Shown: piece by piece, positions 42,563 through 52,525 of the stretch
Layout: each line of letters starts with the position of its first letter
Position numbering within the stretch: the first letter of the stretch is position 1
Origin: an uncultured Duncaniella sp.
GTDB lineage: Bacteria > Bacteroidota > Bacteroidia > Bacteroidales > Muribaculaceae
Length of the DNA: 64,000 nt
NCBI GenBank assembly: GCA_958352885.1
Contig: CATWQI010000007.1
Coordinates: forward strand, 1 to 64,000
Direction: 5' to 3'
The notes under the pieces: generated by a model
What the model was told of the DNA's origin: nothing
Seen by the model: only the letters and a program-made list of their open reading frames with translations
Database searches by the model: none
Made by a program: the position numbers and the translations under genes

Positions 42563-43531
42563 TCAATATTCAAATCCGACATTATCAATATATAATGTCA
42601 ACCCTTCTGTGCCCACATAAGCCTCTCCATTCCCGGAAGAAAACATCAGGACCAAATGTGTAGGCGTGACATCCGGGGAATCCCATCCCTCCTCTATAAT
42701 CTTAGTCATTTTCCCTTTTGAATTGCGAGCATAATACGCTCTTTCCCCATCCCTAAACCGCAGATATGGAGCAAACGATTTGTCGCCAGATGCATCACCA
42801 TATATAATAGGTAGCTTATATCCATTGACCCATCCGGACGATTTAGAAAACAGCTTACCGGCAGTCCCAACCCGCTTTGCATGGATATTCCCATCTTTAT
42901 CCTCCCACCTTCTCTGCAAAAATAAAAACACAACCGCGTCATCATGCCCTGGTATCTGCTTCTTTGAACCAAACCCTGATGATTTTATCCGAAAATCAGT
43001 AGCCGGCATATCAACTTTGAAGTCGAACAACAATGCCTTAGGACGTTTGGCGAAAGGTATACCCATTTCCATCTTGCCATATGGATTCTTTGTAGATGTG
43101 ATCGGCTCAAACATCCTCCCAAGAAAAATAGAACCAGCCACCATCACATCCATATTTATCAAGCCAAGGACCTTTACAGACTCAATTTGAGCACACATCT
43201 TGACACACTTATTGCCTCCTCCACGGTCATGAGGATATACCGCATTTGAAGTCTTAACAACACCTGAAACTTTTGCATACACATTGCTTGTCGCCCATGG
43301 AGAACCTCCGGTGTTGGAGTAAGGCTTATTGCCTTCAATCGTCTGGGTAGGACCGATTTCATATACAACCTTCTCGTTCCCTCCAATTACAGCCGACTCA
43401 TGCAAATGACGTGTCACCCAAGAGGAAAAGTCACCATATTTAATCTTTTCTATCTTTTGAGCTACGCCTGGCAATACGACTGCCGCAGAAAATAATGCAA
43501 ACAGAATAGATCGAGGATAATTACAATACAT
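42563..43531 (-). CDS. PCMD-domain (putative carbohydrate metabolism) exported protein
   Basis: This 322-residue protein has a signal peptide (about 1-24, ending VAQK). A PCMD-like beta-sandwich domain follows (GDFSSWVTRHLHES near the start; FDFKVDMPATDF; THLVLMFSSGNGEAYVGTEGLTLYIDNVGFEY at the end). The domain is common on surface or periplasmic Bacteroidales proteins and is presumed to bind glycans. No catalytic residues can be assigned. It is the first gene of the run into trmN6 and the CPBP protease. Confidence 0.82.
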   Translation of the reverse strand: MYCNYPRSILFALFSAAVVLPGVAQKIEKIKYGDFSSWVTRHLHESAVIGGNEKVVYEIGPTQTIEGNKPYSNTGGSPWATSNVYAKVSGVVKTSNAVYPHDRGGGNKCVKMCAQIESVKVLGLINMDVMVAGSIFLGRMFEPITSTKNPYGKMEMGIPFAKRPKALLFDFKVDMPATDFRIKSSGFGSKKQIPGHDDAVVFLFLQRRWEDKDGNIHAKRVGTAGKLFSKSSGWVNGYKLPIIYGDASGDKSFAPYLRFRDGERAYYARNSKGKMTKIIEEGWDSPDVTPTHLVLMFSSGNGEAYVGTEGLTLYIDNVGFEY

Positions 43532-44350
43532 GATTCCAATTTTTATTTCGATACAAATATGACAAATTTTATTTGAATAACATAATCCTTATAATATTTA
43601 TCTGAACTTTATTCTACATTATATAACAAAGTGAATATCATTATTGATTTTAGAAATATTAAGCATTCCGCTCAATAAAATTAAAATAATTGACATTTCC
43701 AACTTTTTCCATTAAAAAAAATAAACCGCTTGTATTTTTATAACACCGTTTGTTATATTAATATGAAAACTAATAAGATAGCATATCAGAATATTTAAAT
43801 GTATTTATAAATGCAATTACAATTGCAACCACAACATTTGCTATTGTAAACAACATAGTTCTGATTACAACTGTAAATATTGTTAGTTTTCAAAACTTAA
43901 TTAACCCTATTCAAAATGAAATTCAAAATCGCAAATTCACATATACAACCACAGCATTTTTGCTATAGTCGGTGCTATTTACAAACGCAATCACATTCAA
44001 CCTGTTGCGTTTTTCATGATGCAATCTACCATGTTTGCAAACTCAACATGTGAATAATTTAGTCATTTATATATTTTTACATACAACCCAATTAATTGTC
44101 CATCAGCATAGTATAAAAACAACCACAAGTCATACTTTAATAAACCATACATCCATCTCAATCCAGCAACACAGAATAGTACAGTATCTACATGTACTAT
44201 CTGATTTACCATTAAATACAATCGAAACATAAAGTAGTAGTTTATATTTTCGATTTATAACCACATCACCAATACTCCTATTGGAATTATTGAAGTTTCG
44301 TTTTGCATTCAAATCTAATATTTACATTATTTAAACTTCCAAAAATTAAA
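43532..44350. other. AT-rich gap with imperfect repeats, no gene seen
   Basis: This is more than 800 bases of AT-rich sequence between divergent genes. Similar blocks, AACCACAACATTTGCTATTG (about 43828) and AACCACAGCATTTTTGCTAT (about 43950), suggest duplicated sequence. Short frames here are low-complexity and not credible. It may be a decayed gene or a long regulatory region. Confidence 0.5.
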
Positions 44351-44382
44351 TTTGGAATTTACAAACATATTGATTACATTTG
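44351..44382 (+). promoter_or_regulatory. Promoter of the HTH regulator gene
   Basis: TTTG (44351-44354) and TACATTTG (44375-44382) are 20 bases apart. This places the start of translation at the ATG at 44423 rather than further upstream. Confidence 0.75.
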
Positions 44383-44422
44383 CACATCGAATTACAAAGT
44401 GAACCCGCACGAATTTACATTT

Positions 44423-45016
44423 ATGGACCTCGTTTCAAGACTCAAACACTACCTTGACTCTCGACAAATCAGCGTAACCCAGTTTGCCGATGAGTGTTCA
44501 ATTCCACGCCCCACTGGCTCCCAGCTGCTTGCGGGACGAAATAAAAAGGTTAGCGATGAAATAATCAGCAAAATTCATCTCGCCTATCCCGACTTATCTA
44601 TCGTTTGGCTTATGTTTGGCGAGGGGGAGATGACATCGGACTCAAATATTAAATTCTCAGAGCCCCAAAAACAAGAAGAAATAGGGTTTGCCGATAACAA
44701 TAAAACTGAGTATCAACCCGATAACAGTCCGGAAACTTATTTGGGGAACGAGCACAAAAATCAGCCGGAAAAAATCCAAGAAATAGATGAAAGTAGTTTC
44801 GAAGGAAATACGTTCAGTTTCTCATCAAATCCCCCGGCTTCATCAGCTGAAACAAATGCTCCGGACACATCTATTACGGACATGACCGAGAAAGACCCCA
44901 TTACAATTACGCCAGGTAAAGGCAAACGTGTCACTGGAATTGTAGTATATTATGACGACAGCACATATGAGTCATTCATACCCGACCCAATGCACCGTCA
45001 TCCATTCATGAGATGA
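44423..45016 (+). CDS. XRE-like helix-turn-helix protein with acidic linker
   Basis: This protein has 197 residues from the promoter-supported ATG. The first ~65 residues are a helix-turn-helix of Cro/C1 type (VTQFADECSIPRPTGSQLLAGRNKKVSDEIISKI...). The phrase VWLMFGEGEM is typical of Bacteroidetes phage-repressor-like regulators. A long acidic, Asn/Ser-rich low-complexity linker follows. The conserved-looking C-terminus is VTGIVVYYDDSTYESFIPDP. The target is unknown. The ABC-F promoter begins directly after its stop. Confidence 0.8.
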   Translation: MDLVSRLKHYLDSRQISVTQFADECSIPRPTGSQLLAGRNKKVSDEIISKIHLAYPDLSIVWLMFGEGEMTSDSNIKFSEPQKQEEIGFADNNKTEYQPDNSPETYLGNEHKNQPEKIQEIDESSFEGNTFSFSSNPPASSAETNAPDTSITDMTEKDPITITPGKGKRVTGIVVYYDDSTYESFIPDPMHRHPFMR

Positions 45017-45048
45017 TTTGACAATGTGAAGGATTCTGTGTAATTTTG
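45017..45048 (+). promoter_or_regulatory. Promoter of the ABC-F gene
   Basis: TTTG (45017-45020) and TAATTTTG (45041-45048) are exactly 20 bases apart, with the ATG 26 bases downstream. Confidence 0.8.
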
Positions 45049-45074
45049 CACTTCCATATATTAGATAGACACAG

Positions 45075-47093
45075 ATGATTTCCATTAACAGCCTCTCAGT
45101 AGAGTTTAGCGCAAAGTCATTATTTGACAATATATCATATATTATAAACCGCAAGGATAAAATTGCCCTTGTTGGGAAAAACGGAGCCGGAAAATCCACT
45201 ATGCTCAAAATTATTGCCGGCATCCAAAAACCGACATCAGGATCAGTCGTCGCACCGCACGACACCACCATCGGCTATTTACCTCAGCATATGACAATCA
45301 GCGATACCGCTACTGTTATCGAGGAGGTCCGGAGTGCCTTTAGCCATATCGACAAGATGCGCATGCGTCTTGATGAAATAAACCACGAGCTTGAAACCCG
45401 TACTGATTATGAGTCGCAGGGATATCAGGATCTCATAGAAGCCATGACATCCCTCACCGATCGCCTGGCTATGGAGGAGAGCGAAAATTGCGAGGCGGAA
45501 ATAGAGAAAACTCTTATGGGGCTTGGATTCAAACGCTCCGACTTCAACCGCCCTACCGCTGAATTTTCCGGCGGATGGCGTATGCGAATCGAGCTTGCAA
45601 AGCTACTTCTGACTCGCCCCGACGTCCTGCTCCTTGACGAACCGACAAACCATCTTGACATTGAATCCATCCAATGGCTTGAAAACTTTCTTGTGTCAAA
45701 AGCCAACGCAGTCGTACTTGTCAGCCATGACCGTGCGTTCATCGACAATGTCACCAACCGCACCATCGAGATATCACTGGGTAAAATCTATGATTACTCT
45801 GTAAATTACTCAAAGTATGTGATACTTCGGCAGGAACGACTTGAACAGCAGATGAGAGCTTACCAGAATCAACAGAAAATGATTCAGGATACCGAAGATT
45901 TCATCGAACGGTTCCGTTACAAAGCGACAAAGAGCGTTCAAGTCCAGAGCAGAATCAAGCAGCTTGCAAAAATAGAACGAATTGAAGTTGACGAGGTCGA
46001 CACATCCCACCTCAATCTTAAATTCCCACCCGCCCCTCGCTCAGGCGATTATCCGGTCATAGCTGACAATGTAGGGAAAGCATATGGCAACCATCAAGTG
46101 TTTGACAATGCCACTTTCACCATAAAACGCGGCGAGAAAGTAGCGTTTGTTGGAAAAAACGGGGAAGGCAAATCAACACTTGTAAAATGCATCATGGGAG
46201 AAATCCCATTCACCGGCAATCTAAAAATAGGGCACAATGTCAAAATCGGATACTTCGCCCAAAATCAAGCCCAACTGCTTGACGAAAACGTAACAGTGTT
46301 CGACACAATCGACAGAGTCGCAGTCGGCGACATCCGTACAAAAATCCGAGACATACTTGGAGCCTTTATGTTCGGAGGCGAAGCCTCGGATAAAAAAGTA
46401 AAAGTTTTGTCCGGAGGAGAGAAAACCCGGCTTGCCATGATTAGACTCCTGCTTGAACCGATGAACCTACTTATTCTTGACGAGCCGACCAACCACCTTG
46501 ACATGAAAACAAAGGACATACTCAAACAGGCAATCAAGGATTTCAATGGCACAGTAATAATAGTAAGCCATGACCGCGAATTTCTTGACGGGCTGGTGGA
46601 GAAAGTTTATGAATTCGGAGGAGGCAAGGTCAAAGAATGCCTTGGCGGAATATATGAGTTTCTCGAAAAGAAAAAACTCGCATCACTTGCGGAACTTGAG
46701 CGCACCACTCACAAAGAGAGTCAGGACATAAGCAATGTTGCATCACGCATGAACGACGCATCGGTAAAAAAACCGATAGTTCCCTCGGCAGAGGCGACAA
46801 CCGCAGATCCTCGCAACAGGCAAAACGCTACGACCGGAAAACTCACATACGCACAACAGCGCGAACAAGAGAAGCTGATAAGAAAAGCTCGCAAAAAAGT
46901 CGAAGAAGCCGAAGCTGAAGTCTCACGACTGGAATCAGCAATTACCGAAATCGAATCTGAAATATCTGCCGGCAATCCGCCCGCCGACATTTACGAGCGC
47001 CATGCAGCCACAACAAAGCAACTCGAAAATGCCATGTCCGTATGGGAACTCGCATCAATGGAGCTTGACAAAATTTCTAATGATGTCAGATAA
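45075..47093 (+). CDS. ABC-F family ATPase
   Basis: This 672-residue protein has two ABC domains without membrane helices. Walker A motifs are GKNGAGKS and GKNGEGKS, the signatures FSGGWRMR and LSGGEKTR, and each Walker B reads LLLDEPTNHLD or LILDEPTNHLD. The inter-domain linker (YSVNYSKYVILRQERLEQQ) acts at the ribosome in this family. A C-terminal coiled coil (~595-670) binds nucleic acid in Uup-like members. It is likely a translation factor. Drug resistance cannot be predicted. Its last 8 bases overlap the convergent cvfB gene. Confidence 0.93.
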   Translation: MISINSLSVEFSAKSLFDNISYIINRKDKIALVGKNGAGKSTMLKIIAGIQKPTSGSVVAPHDTTIGYLPQHMTISDTATVIEEVRSAFSHIDKMRMRLDEINHELETRTDYESQGYQDLIEAMTSLTDRLAMEESENCEAEIEKTLMGLGFKRSDFNRPTAEFSGGWRMRIELAKLLLTRPDVLLLDEPTNHLDIESIQWLENFLVSKANAVVLVSHDRAFIDNVTNRTIEISLGKIYDYSVNYSKYVILRQERLEQQMRAYQNQQKMIQDTEDFIERFRYKATKSVQVQSRIKQLAKIERIEVDEVDTSHLNLKFPPAPRSGDYPVIADNVGKAYGNHQVFDNATFTIKRGEKVAFVGKNGEGKSTLVKCIMGEIPFTGNLKIGHNVKIGYFAQNQAQLLDENVTVFDTIDRVAVGDIRTKIRDILGAFMFGGEASDKKVKVLSGGEKTRLAMIRLLLEPMNLLILDEPTNHLDMKTKDILKQAIKDFNGTVIIVSHDREFLDGLVEKVYEFGGGKVKECLGGIYEFLEKKKLASLAELERTTHKESQDISNVASRMNDASVKKPIVPSAEATTADPRNRQNATTGKLTYAQQREQEKLIRKARKKVEEAEAEVSRLESAITEIESEISAGNPPADIYERHAATTKQLENAMSVWELASMELDKISNDVR

Positions 47094-47919
47094 GCCGTAT
47101 ACCTCCTGATGTAATCGAAATGATCTTGTTTTTGTAAAGGTGCCCGATTGCCTTCTTAAAGTCTTTTTTGGAACATTGGAATGTTTCCCTTATTGACTCC
47201 GGTGATGATGAATCCCCCAGAGGGATAAATCCGTCTGGCTCATTAGCCAGACGTGCTCTAATCTTTTTGGCAAGCACCTCTACCCTGCCATCGCCGCCCC
47301 CATTAAGCAGCAGGTCTATTTTACCGTCATCTCTCACATTCTTCACATAAGCGGTAATCACCTCTTCAAGCACGAGTGGGACATATAGATCGCCCTCATA
47401 GATCATCCCATGAAACAAATTGTCGACTATCGCTTTATAACCTATCTCCGTATGCTTGTATATAAGAGCTTGGACCTTATCGCCGACCTTATATTCCGGA
47501 TAGCGGTTACCTATAAACTTCTCAATCTTAGCTGATGCGACAACTCTCTTGGTGACATCATCAAGATAAATATACACAAGACATATCATCCCCTCCCGCA
47601 TTTTGACCTTCTGCTCACTGAATGGCACAAGCAGCTGCTTGGTAAGTCCCCAATCAAGGAAAGCCCCAATGCGGTTCACGGCATTAACCTGGAGAAAGGC
47701 GAATTCACCCACCTGGGCATAAGGATGTTCGGTAGTTGCTATCAATCGCTCTTCTGAATCCCTATATATAAATACCTCAATCTCGTCACCGGGATGCAAC
47801 GGCGATTCGACATACTTGGCGGGGAGCAATATCTCCAAGCCCTCACCCCCGTCAAGGTAGACCCCGAAATCTACATTCTTAACAACTTTAAGGGTGTTAT
47901 ATTTTCCTATTTTTACCAT
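47086..47919 (-). CDS. cvfB: CvfB-like S1-domain RNA-binding protein
   Basis: This 277-residue protein has three S1/OB-like segments (KVVKNVDFGVYLDG; FAFLQVNAVNRIGAFLDWGL; YKVGDKVQALIYKHTEIGYKAIVD). A C-terminal winged helix (IRETFQCSKKDFKKAIGHLYKNKIISI) follows. This is the CvfB/YitL architecture. In Staphylococcus CvfB affects virulence-gene expression; its role in Bacteroidales is not known. It is tail-to-tail with the ABC-F gene. Confidence 0.88.
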   Translation of the reverse strand: MVKIGKYNTLKVVKNVDFGVYLDGGEGLEILLPAKYVESPLHPGDEIEVFIYRDSEERLIATTEHPYAQVGEFAFLQVNAVNRIGAFLDWGLTKQLLVPFSEQKVKMREGMICLVYIYLDDVTKRVVASAKIEKFIGNRYPEYKVGDKVQALIYKHTEIGYKAIVDNLFHGMIYEGDLYVPLVLEEVITAYVKNVRDDGKIDLLLNGGGDGRVEVLAKKIRARLANEPDGFIPLGDSSSPESIRETFQCSKKDFKKAIGHLYKNKIISITSGGIRLI

Positions 47920-48060
47920 TTCATGTTAATTTTATCTGCAAATTTAAGTAAAATATCACAAAATCACCTAATTTTGCAATTTATACATCATAATATTACA
48001 ACGCTAAACCGCCATTGGTTGTTAATTATGACACCGGGCAAATCAAATCAGACAACTGAC

Positions 48061-48681
48061 ATGGATGAAATTCTAAAATACTTCCCTGCTCTGACCGACA
48101 ATCAGATAAGACAGTTTACAGCACTTGGCACACTCTATCCGGAGTGGAATGATAAAATAAACGTAATCTCTCGCAAAGATATCTCCAACTTGTACGTCCA
48201 CCATATATTACACTCCCTATCAATTGCTAAATTCATAACTCCGGTAGAGGGGAGCGTATTTATTGATCTTGGCACCGGTGGAGGATTCCCTGGAATACCG
48301 CTTGCCATAATGTGGACGGAGTGTCGCTTTCATCTCATTGACAGAATCGGGAAAAAGATAAAAGTAGCGGCATCCATAGCCGAAGAAATCGGACTTACCA
48401 ACGTCACATTCCAGCATGGCGACATTGGAGAGTGCCATTCTAAAGCAGATTTTGTCGTGTCAAGAGCCGTCATGCAACTTGACGAACTTGTGCGACTCAT
48501 TAAGAAAAACATATCGAAAACCAACCGCAACGGATTCCCTAACGGACTGATATGTCTTAAAGGCGGGGAACTGGCAGATGAGATAAACAAAGTAAAGCGT
48601 CCGTCCATAGATGTGCCGCTGAGCGACTATTTTTCCGAAGAATATTTCAAAACCAAAGACTTAATCTATGTTGAATTATGA
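48061..48681 (+). CDS. rsmG: 16S rRNA (guanine-N7)-methyltransferase
   Basis: This protein has about 206 residues from MDEILKYFPAL, which matches the usual start of Bacteroidales RsmG; an ATG at 48028 is also possible. The SAM motif VFIDLGTGGGFPGIPLAI and the helix NVISRKDISNLYVHHILHSLSIA are diagnostic. It methylates G527 of 16S rRNA. A -7 box TAATTTTG lies at 47969. The stop overlaps the next ATG by 4 bases (ATGA). Confidence 0.92.
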   Translation: MDEILKYFPALTDNQIRQFTALGTLYPEWNDKINVISRKDISNLYVHHILHSLSIAKFITPVEGSVFIDLGTGGGFPGIPLAIMWTECRFHLIDRIGKKIKVAASIAEEIGLTNVTFQHGDIGECHSKADFVVSRAVMQLDELVRLIKKNISKTNRNGFPNGLICLKGGELADEINKVKRPSIDVPLSDYFSEEYFKTKDLIYVEL

Positions 48682-49316
48682 AAATAAGCAGATTTGTATT
48701 TAACATGTTCGGGATAAATACGTATGTGATGTGGGACGAAGAATCTCGCGAAACAGCTATAATAGATCCCGGAATGATTGACAATGAAGAGCGTAAAGCG
48801 ATTGACAGTTTCATTGAGCGTAATAGGCTTAAAGTCACCCAGCTTCTAAACACCCACATGCACCTTGACCATATATTCGGTAACTCATACGTGAGGAACA
48901 AATACGGTCTTGACATCAAAGCTCATCACGATGACAATTTCCTCGGTCTGACACTCAACGACCAGGCATCCAGATTTCACCTCCCGCTGAAACTTACCGA
49001 CGCCGGACTTGATGTGGATCTGCATGACGGAGACAGAATATTCTTAGGAAAAGAATACTTCGATGTCCTTGCCGTACCGGGTCATTCCCCGGGCAGCATA
49101 GCTTTTTATTGCCCGGAATCAGGCTTTGTCATCACAGGCGACGCACTTTTCAAAGGCTCCATCGGCAGGACTGACCTTCCAAAGGGAAACCATAAACAAC
49201 TCATTGACTCGATTGCGAAAAAACTGCTCACCCTTCCACCGAACACAGTAGTACTTCCCGGACACGGTCCTGAGACAACTATTGGTTATGAAATGGAGCA
49301 CAATCCATATTTTTAA
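48678..49316 (+). CDS. Metallo-beta-lactamase-fold hydrolase (glyoxalase II-like)
   Basis: This 212-residue hydrolase has the zinc motif THMHLDH, then GHSPGS, DALFKGSIGRTD and the closing LPGHGPETTIGYE. This order of metal ligands matches glyoxalase II/YcbL-type enzymes. The substrate is probably a thioester such as a glutathione- or other thiol adduct, which is an inference. It is translationally coupled to rsmG. Confidence 0.9.
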   Translation: MKISRFVFNMFGINTYVMWDEESRETAIIDPGMIDNEERKAIDSFIERNRLKVTQLLNTHMHLDHIFGNSYVRNKYGLDIKAHHDDNFLGLTLNDQASRFHLPLKLTDAGLDVDLHDGDRIFLGKEYFDVLAVPGHSPGSIAFYCPESGFVITGDALFKGSIGRTDLPKGNHKQLIDSIAKKLLTLPPNTVVLPGHGPETTIGYEMEHNPYF

Positions 49317-49418
49317 AAGTTATGCATATTCGCTTGCATGACATTAACATACAATTTTCTAACAAAATTTGCAGCACAAAAAATTAAAGAAATTTTTCTT
49401 TATTCATAACTTTTTGTT

Positions 49419-49465
49419 TAAATTTGCACAAATTTAGGTTTCGGGTCTGCATGTCAGCCATGCAG
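49419..49465 (+). promoter_or_regulatory. -7 box and leader hairpin of the oxaloacetate decarboxylase gene
   Basis: TAAATTTG (49419-49426) is followed in the leader by the hairpin CTGCATG/CATGCAG (49447-49465), 40 bases before the ATG. The hairpin could stabilise or regulate the message. Confidence 0.5.
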
Positions 49466-49505
49466 GCTCAATAATTCGACCGTTAGGTTACAAATTTGTT
49501 AGGAT

Positions 49506-51398
49506 ATGACAAGACCAAAACTTAAAATACGCGATTTGACATTGCGTGACGGGCAGCAGTCGCTTTTCGCTACCCGTATGAGCCAGGAAACAATTGACAA
49601 ACTACTTCCATTTTATGAGGATGCCCACTTCTATATAATGGAAGTTTGGGGAGGCGCCGTACCCGACTCCGTTATGCGCTACCTTGACGAATCACCTTGG
49701 AATCGTCTCCGCACCATCTCAAATGCAATGGACTCAAAGGGTGAACACCCAAAATCATTGCTCTCTGCCCTTTCTCGCGGACGCAACCTTTTCGGTTATG
49801 TCCCCTATCCCAATTCTGTGCTTGAAGGGTTTTACAAAGAGGCCATCGCCAATGGACTGAATGTGATGCGAATCTTTGACGCTCTTAATGACATCGACAA
49901 CGTAAAGGAGTCCATCCGCCTCATAAACTCTCTTGGAGGAATTGCCGACGGTGCCGTATGTTACACCGTTGACCCCAAACCGGAAGCCCCTGCTCAACCG
50001 GAAGGACTATTCGGAAAACTTAAAGCGCTATTCTCTTCTAAACCGGCAGAACCCGATAAGATTTTCACTGATGAATATTTTGTGGAAAAAGCCAAGGCGA
50101 TGGAAGCGCTCGGAGCAAAAATCATCACTCTCAAGGACATGGCAGGTCTGGTCAATCCTCTCCGCGCCGCCTCAATCATCTCCGCCCTCAAGCGCGAGGT
50201 CAAAGTCCCCATTGACTTCCACACCCATTGCACCCCCGGCTATGGTCTCGCCTCTGCGCTTATGGCAATCATCAATGGAGTAGACATTCTTGATACAAAT
50301 ATATGGTGGTTTGGCGGAGGTTCGGCTGCACCGGCTATTGAACTGATTTATATTTTCTGCCAACGTATGGGCGTGGAAATCGAAGCTAATATGGAGGCTG
50401 TGGGAAGAATCCGCAAGGAACTTTACAATGCCCGCAAGGCTCTTGCCGACTTCGATCTCAACAGAGACAACATGCCTGTAGAATTTGACCCGCTTCACGA
50501 CCAGTTACCGGCCGAGATTCTCGCCTTGTTTGATAGTGCCATCGAGTTCGCAAAAGCCCATGATGAGGAAGCACTTCTTGACACCTGTCACAAGATTGAG
50601 GCATACTTCAATTTCCCGAAACCCAATGAACTGGTAAAGAATGCCGAAGTACCAGGCGGTATGTACTCAAACATGGTAGCCCAGCTCAAACAGCTCAAAA
50701 GCGAAGACTTACTTGAGGACGCAATGAAACTCATCCCGATGGTTCGCAGAGACGCAGGTCTTATACCTCTTGTAACACCTACCAGCCAGATTGTAGGAAG
50801 CCAGGCTGTACTCGTCGCACTCGACCGCAAGAACGGAAAGCCCGACTACTCCAATACTTCAAATCAGTTCATTTCACTCGTAAAGGGTGAATATGGTAAG
50901 ACTCCGGTAGCAATCGACCCCGCATTCCGTGAAAAAATCACTGGCAGCCCGGAAGAAAAACCTTATGATGTGACCACCTATCGACAGCCTGAAAACCCTG
51001 TTCTGGAGGATTTGGGAGGCAAGAAGCTCGCATCCAACAATGAAGAATACCTCTTACTACAGCTTCTACCTACAGTTGCCAACAGTTTCTTGCGCAAGCG
51101 TCGTGCCGAAGAGCATGTGGCGGAAGAGGCAGCTAAGCCCGCTCCGGTCGAGGAAGTGAAAGTAGCCATTGAACCCATCACAGGTCCCGTACTTTCAGCT
51201 CCTATGGGAGGCAAGATTGTTTCCGTAGCAGTAAAAGACGGACAGGCAGTAAAGAAAGGTGACCTCCTCCTCGTTTACGAGGCTATGAAGATGGAAAACG
51301 ATGTAATGGCTGAAAACGACGCCGTAATCAAGCGAGTACTTGTCACTGTTGACGAAATCGTAGGCACTGACGCTCCTCTAATCGAATTCCAGGATTAA
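49506..51398 (+). CDS. oadA: Oxaloacetate decarboxylase alpha/pyruvate carboxylase subunit B-like carboxyltransferase
   Basis: This 630-residue protein has an HMGL-like TIM-barrel carboxyltransferase domain (LTLRDGQQSLFATRMS at the start, metal-binding DFHTHCTPGYG). A conserved carboxylase domain (to ~470), an Ala/Pro/Glu-rich linker and a C-terminal biotinyl domain with EAMKMEND (biotin-lysine near 595) follow. It moves CO2 between biotin and oxaloacetate/pyruvate. It may act with membrane beta/gamma subunits or as the second subunit of a two-part pyruvate carboxylase; those partners are not in the window. A strong terminator follows. Confidence 0.9.
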   Translation: MTRPKLKIRDLTLRDGQQSLFATRMSQETIDKLLPFYEDAHFYIMEVWGGAVPDSVMRYLDESPWNRLRTISNAMDSKGEHPKSLLSALSRGRNLFGYVPYPNSVLEGFYKEAIANGLNVMRIFDALNDIDNVKESIRLINSLGGIADGAVCYTVDPKPEAPAQPEGLFGKLKALFSSKPAEPDKIFTDEYFVEKAKAMEALGAKIITLKDMAGLVNPLRAASIISALKREVKVPIDFHTHCTPGYGLASALMAIINGVDILDTNIWWFGGGSAAPAIELIYIFCQRMGVEIEANMEAVGRIRKELYNARKALADFDLNRDNMPVEFDPLHDQLPAEILALFDSAIEFAKAHDEEALLDTCHKIEAYFNFPKPNELVKNAEVPGGMYSNMVAQLKQLKSEDLLEDAMKLIPMVRRDAGLIPLVTPTSQIVGSQAVLVALDRKNGKPDYSNTSNQFISLVKGEYGKTPVAIDPAFREKITGSPEEKPYDVTTYRQPENPVLEDLGGKKLASNNEEYLLLQLLPTVANSFLRKRRAEEHVAEEAAKPAPVEEVKVAIEPITGPVLSAPMGGKIVSVAVKDGQAVKKGDLLLVYEAMKMENDVMAENDAVIKRVLVTVDEIVGTDAPLIEFQD

Positions 51399-51414
51399 CC
51401 TACTTATACATATG

Positions 51415-51450
51415 AGAGACCGTGAAAACATAGCAGTTTTCACGGTCTCT
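51415..51450 (+). terminator. Intrinsic terminator after the carboxyltransferase gene
   Basis: A perfect 15-bp stem, AGAGACCGTGAAAAC with GTTTTCACGGTCTCT, is followed by ATATTTTT. Confidence 0.9.
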
Positions 51451-51619
51451 ATATTTTTCATAGGTGCAACTTTTATCCTGATTGTGTCTATACTCATAAA
51501 AACGGAATTGCCATATTTTACCAGCTGCAATCTATTCAAATTCAGGTCCTTCACCCAAACAGAAAAAAATGACGCACAACTAAACAATGTAACCCTCAGT
51601 GGCATTTTCCATTGCATAT

Positions 51620-51650
51620 TTTGCTAAGTTTGACAATTTAACTACCTTTG
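51620..51650 (+). promoter_or_regulatory. Promoter of the outer-membrane barrel gene
   Basis: TTTG (51620-51623) and TACCTTTG (51643-51650) are 19 bases apart, 46 bases before the ATG. Confidence 0.75.
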
Positions 51651-51696
51651 TGGCAAAATTCGCAACGAATATTTATTTTTACTTAATCATTTATTT

Positions 51697-52305
51697 ATGA
51701 AAGCTTTTAAAGTTATCTTCATGACTTTGCTCATGATAGTTGGCGCATCAGCAATTACAGCCCAAGCACAATTCAAGATTGGACCTCGCGTCGGTCTCAC
51801 AGTAAATGAGCTCCACTTCAACAAGAGCATCACCGATACTGACAACCAGACAGGATGGACCGCCGGTCTTACCACTGAATTCACCGTACCCGTGGTTGGC
51901 ATCGGATTTGACCTTTCTGCCATGTACGTGCGCCGCAACGCCAAATTCCTGAGTGAGAATAAACTTACCAAGGACAATCGCGACTATATTGAAATCCCCT
52001 TGAACCTCAAATACAAGTTCTCAATTCCCGTGGTAAGCAAGGTGCTTGTCCCCTATCTTGGTGTCGGTCCCAGCGTTTCATTTCTGACAAGTAAGAGAAA
52101 CATTGAAGGCGCATATCAAAATAAGTCAGTCGACTGGGCTTTAAACTTCGGATTCGGCGTCCAGCTTTTCAGTCATCTTGACGTGAACGCCCGTTACGGA
52201 GTCGGTCTGACAAAAGCAGTACAGACTGTAAGTTCTCAAAACACCAATGCCGGCATTGAAGGCAAAAACCGCTATTGGACTGTGTCACTTGCATACCTAT
52301 TTTAA
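51697..52305 (+). CDS. Porin-family outer-membrane beta-barrel protein
   Basis: This 202-residue protein has a signal peptide (1-25, ending TAQAQ). About eight amphipathic strands with glycine/aromatic alternation end in WTVSLAYLF, the terminal aromatic expected for outer-membrane insertion. It resembles the small PorT/OmpX-like barrels of Bacteroidales. Function is unknown. It is monocistronic with its own promoter and terminator. Confidence 0.85.
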   Translation: MKAFKVIFMTLLMIVGASAITAQAQFKIGPRVGLTVNELHFNKSITDTDNQTGWTAGLTTEFTVPVVGIGFDLSAMYVRRNAKFLSENKLTKDNRDYIEIPLNLKYKFSIPVVSKVLVPYLGVGPSVSFLTSKRNIEGAYQNKSVDWALNFGFGVQLFSHLDVNARYGVGLTKAVQTVSSQNTNAGIEGKNRYWTVSLAYLF

Positions 52306-52327
52306 ACGGACAAATCCACATCAACAC

Positions 52328-52364
52328 AAAAATCGGGTCGCAGGAATCCTGCGACCCGATTTTT
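52328..52364 (+). terminator. Terminator of the barrel gene
   Basis: A perfect stem, AATCGGGTCGCAGG with CCTGCGACCCGATT (extended by A and T runs), is followed by TTTTTA. Confidence 0.9.
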
Positions 52365-52470
52365 TATGATCCTAAAAAGCCGGCATCTTCCCGATCTAAC
52401 GGAACAAAAAAACATAACAAAGATGCTGCCTGACCATTATTAGGCAGGCGTACAGACCAGAAGATGAAAA

Positions 52471-52500
52471 GAGACTGCCTAAACTTGGTTAGACAGCCTC
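52471..52500 (-). terminator. Terminator of rpmH
   Basis: On the minus strand GAGGCTGTCTAA pairs with TTAGGCAGTCTC, then TTTTC follows. It lies 26 bases after the rpmH stop. Confidence 0.7.
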
Positions 52501-52525
52501 TTTTAATTCATTCAGGAAGTGATGA

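Noticed and set aside
44035..44232. 65-residue frame in the AT-rich gap
   Set aside because: Low-complexity His/Ile/Thr content, no ribosome-binding site and no similarity to known proteins.
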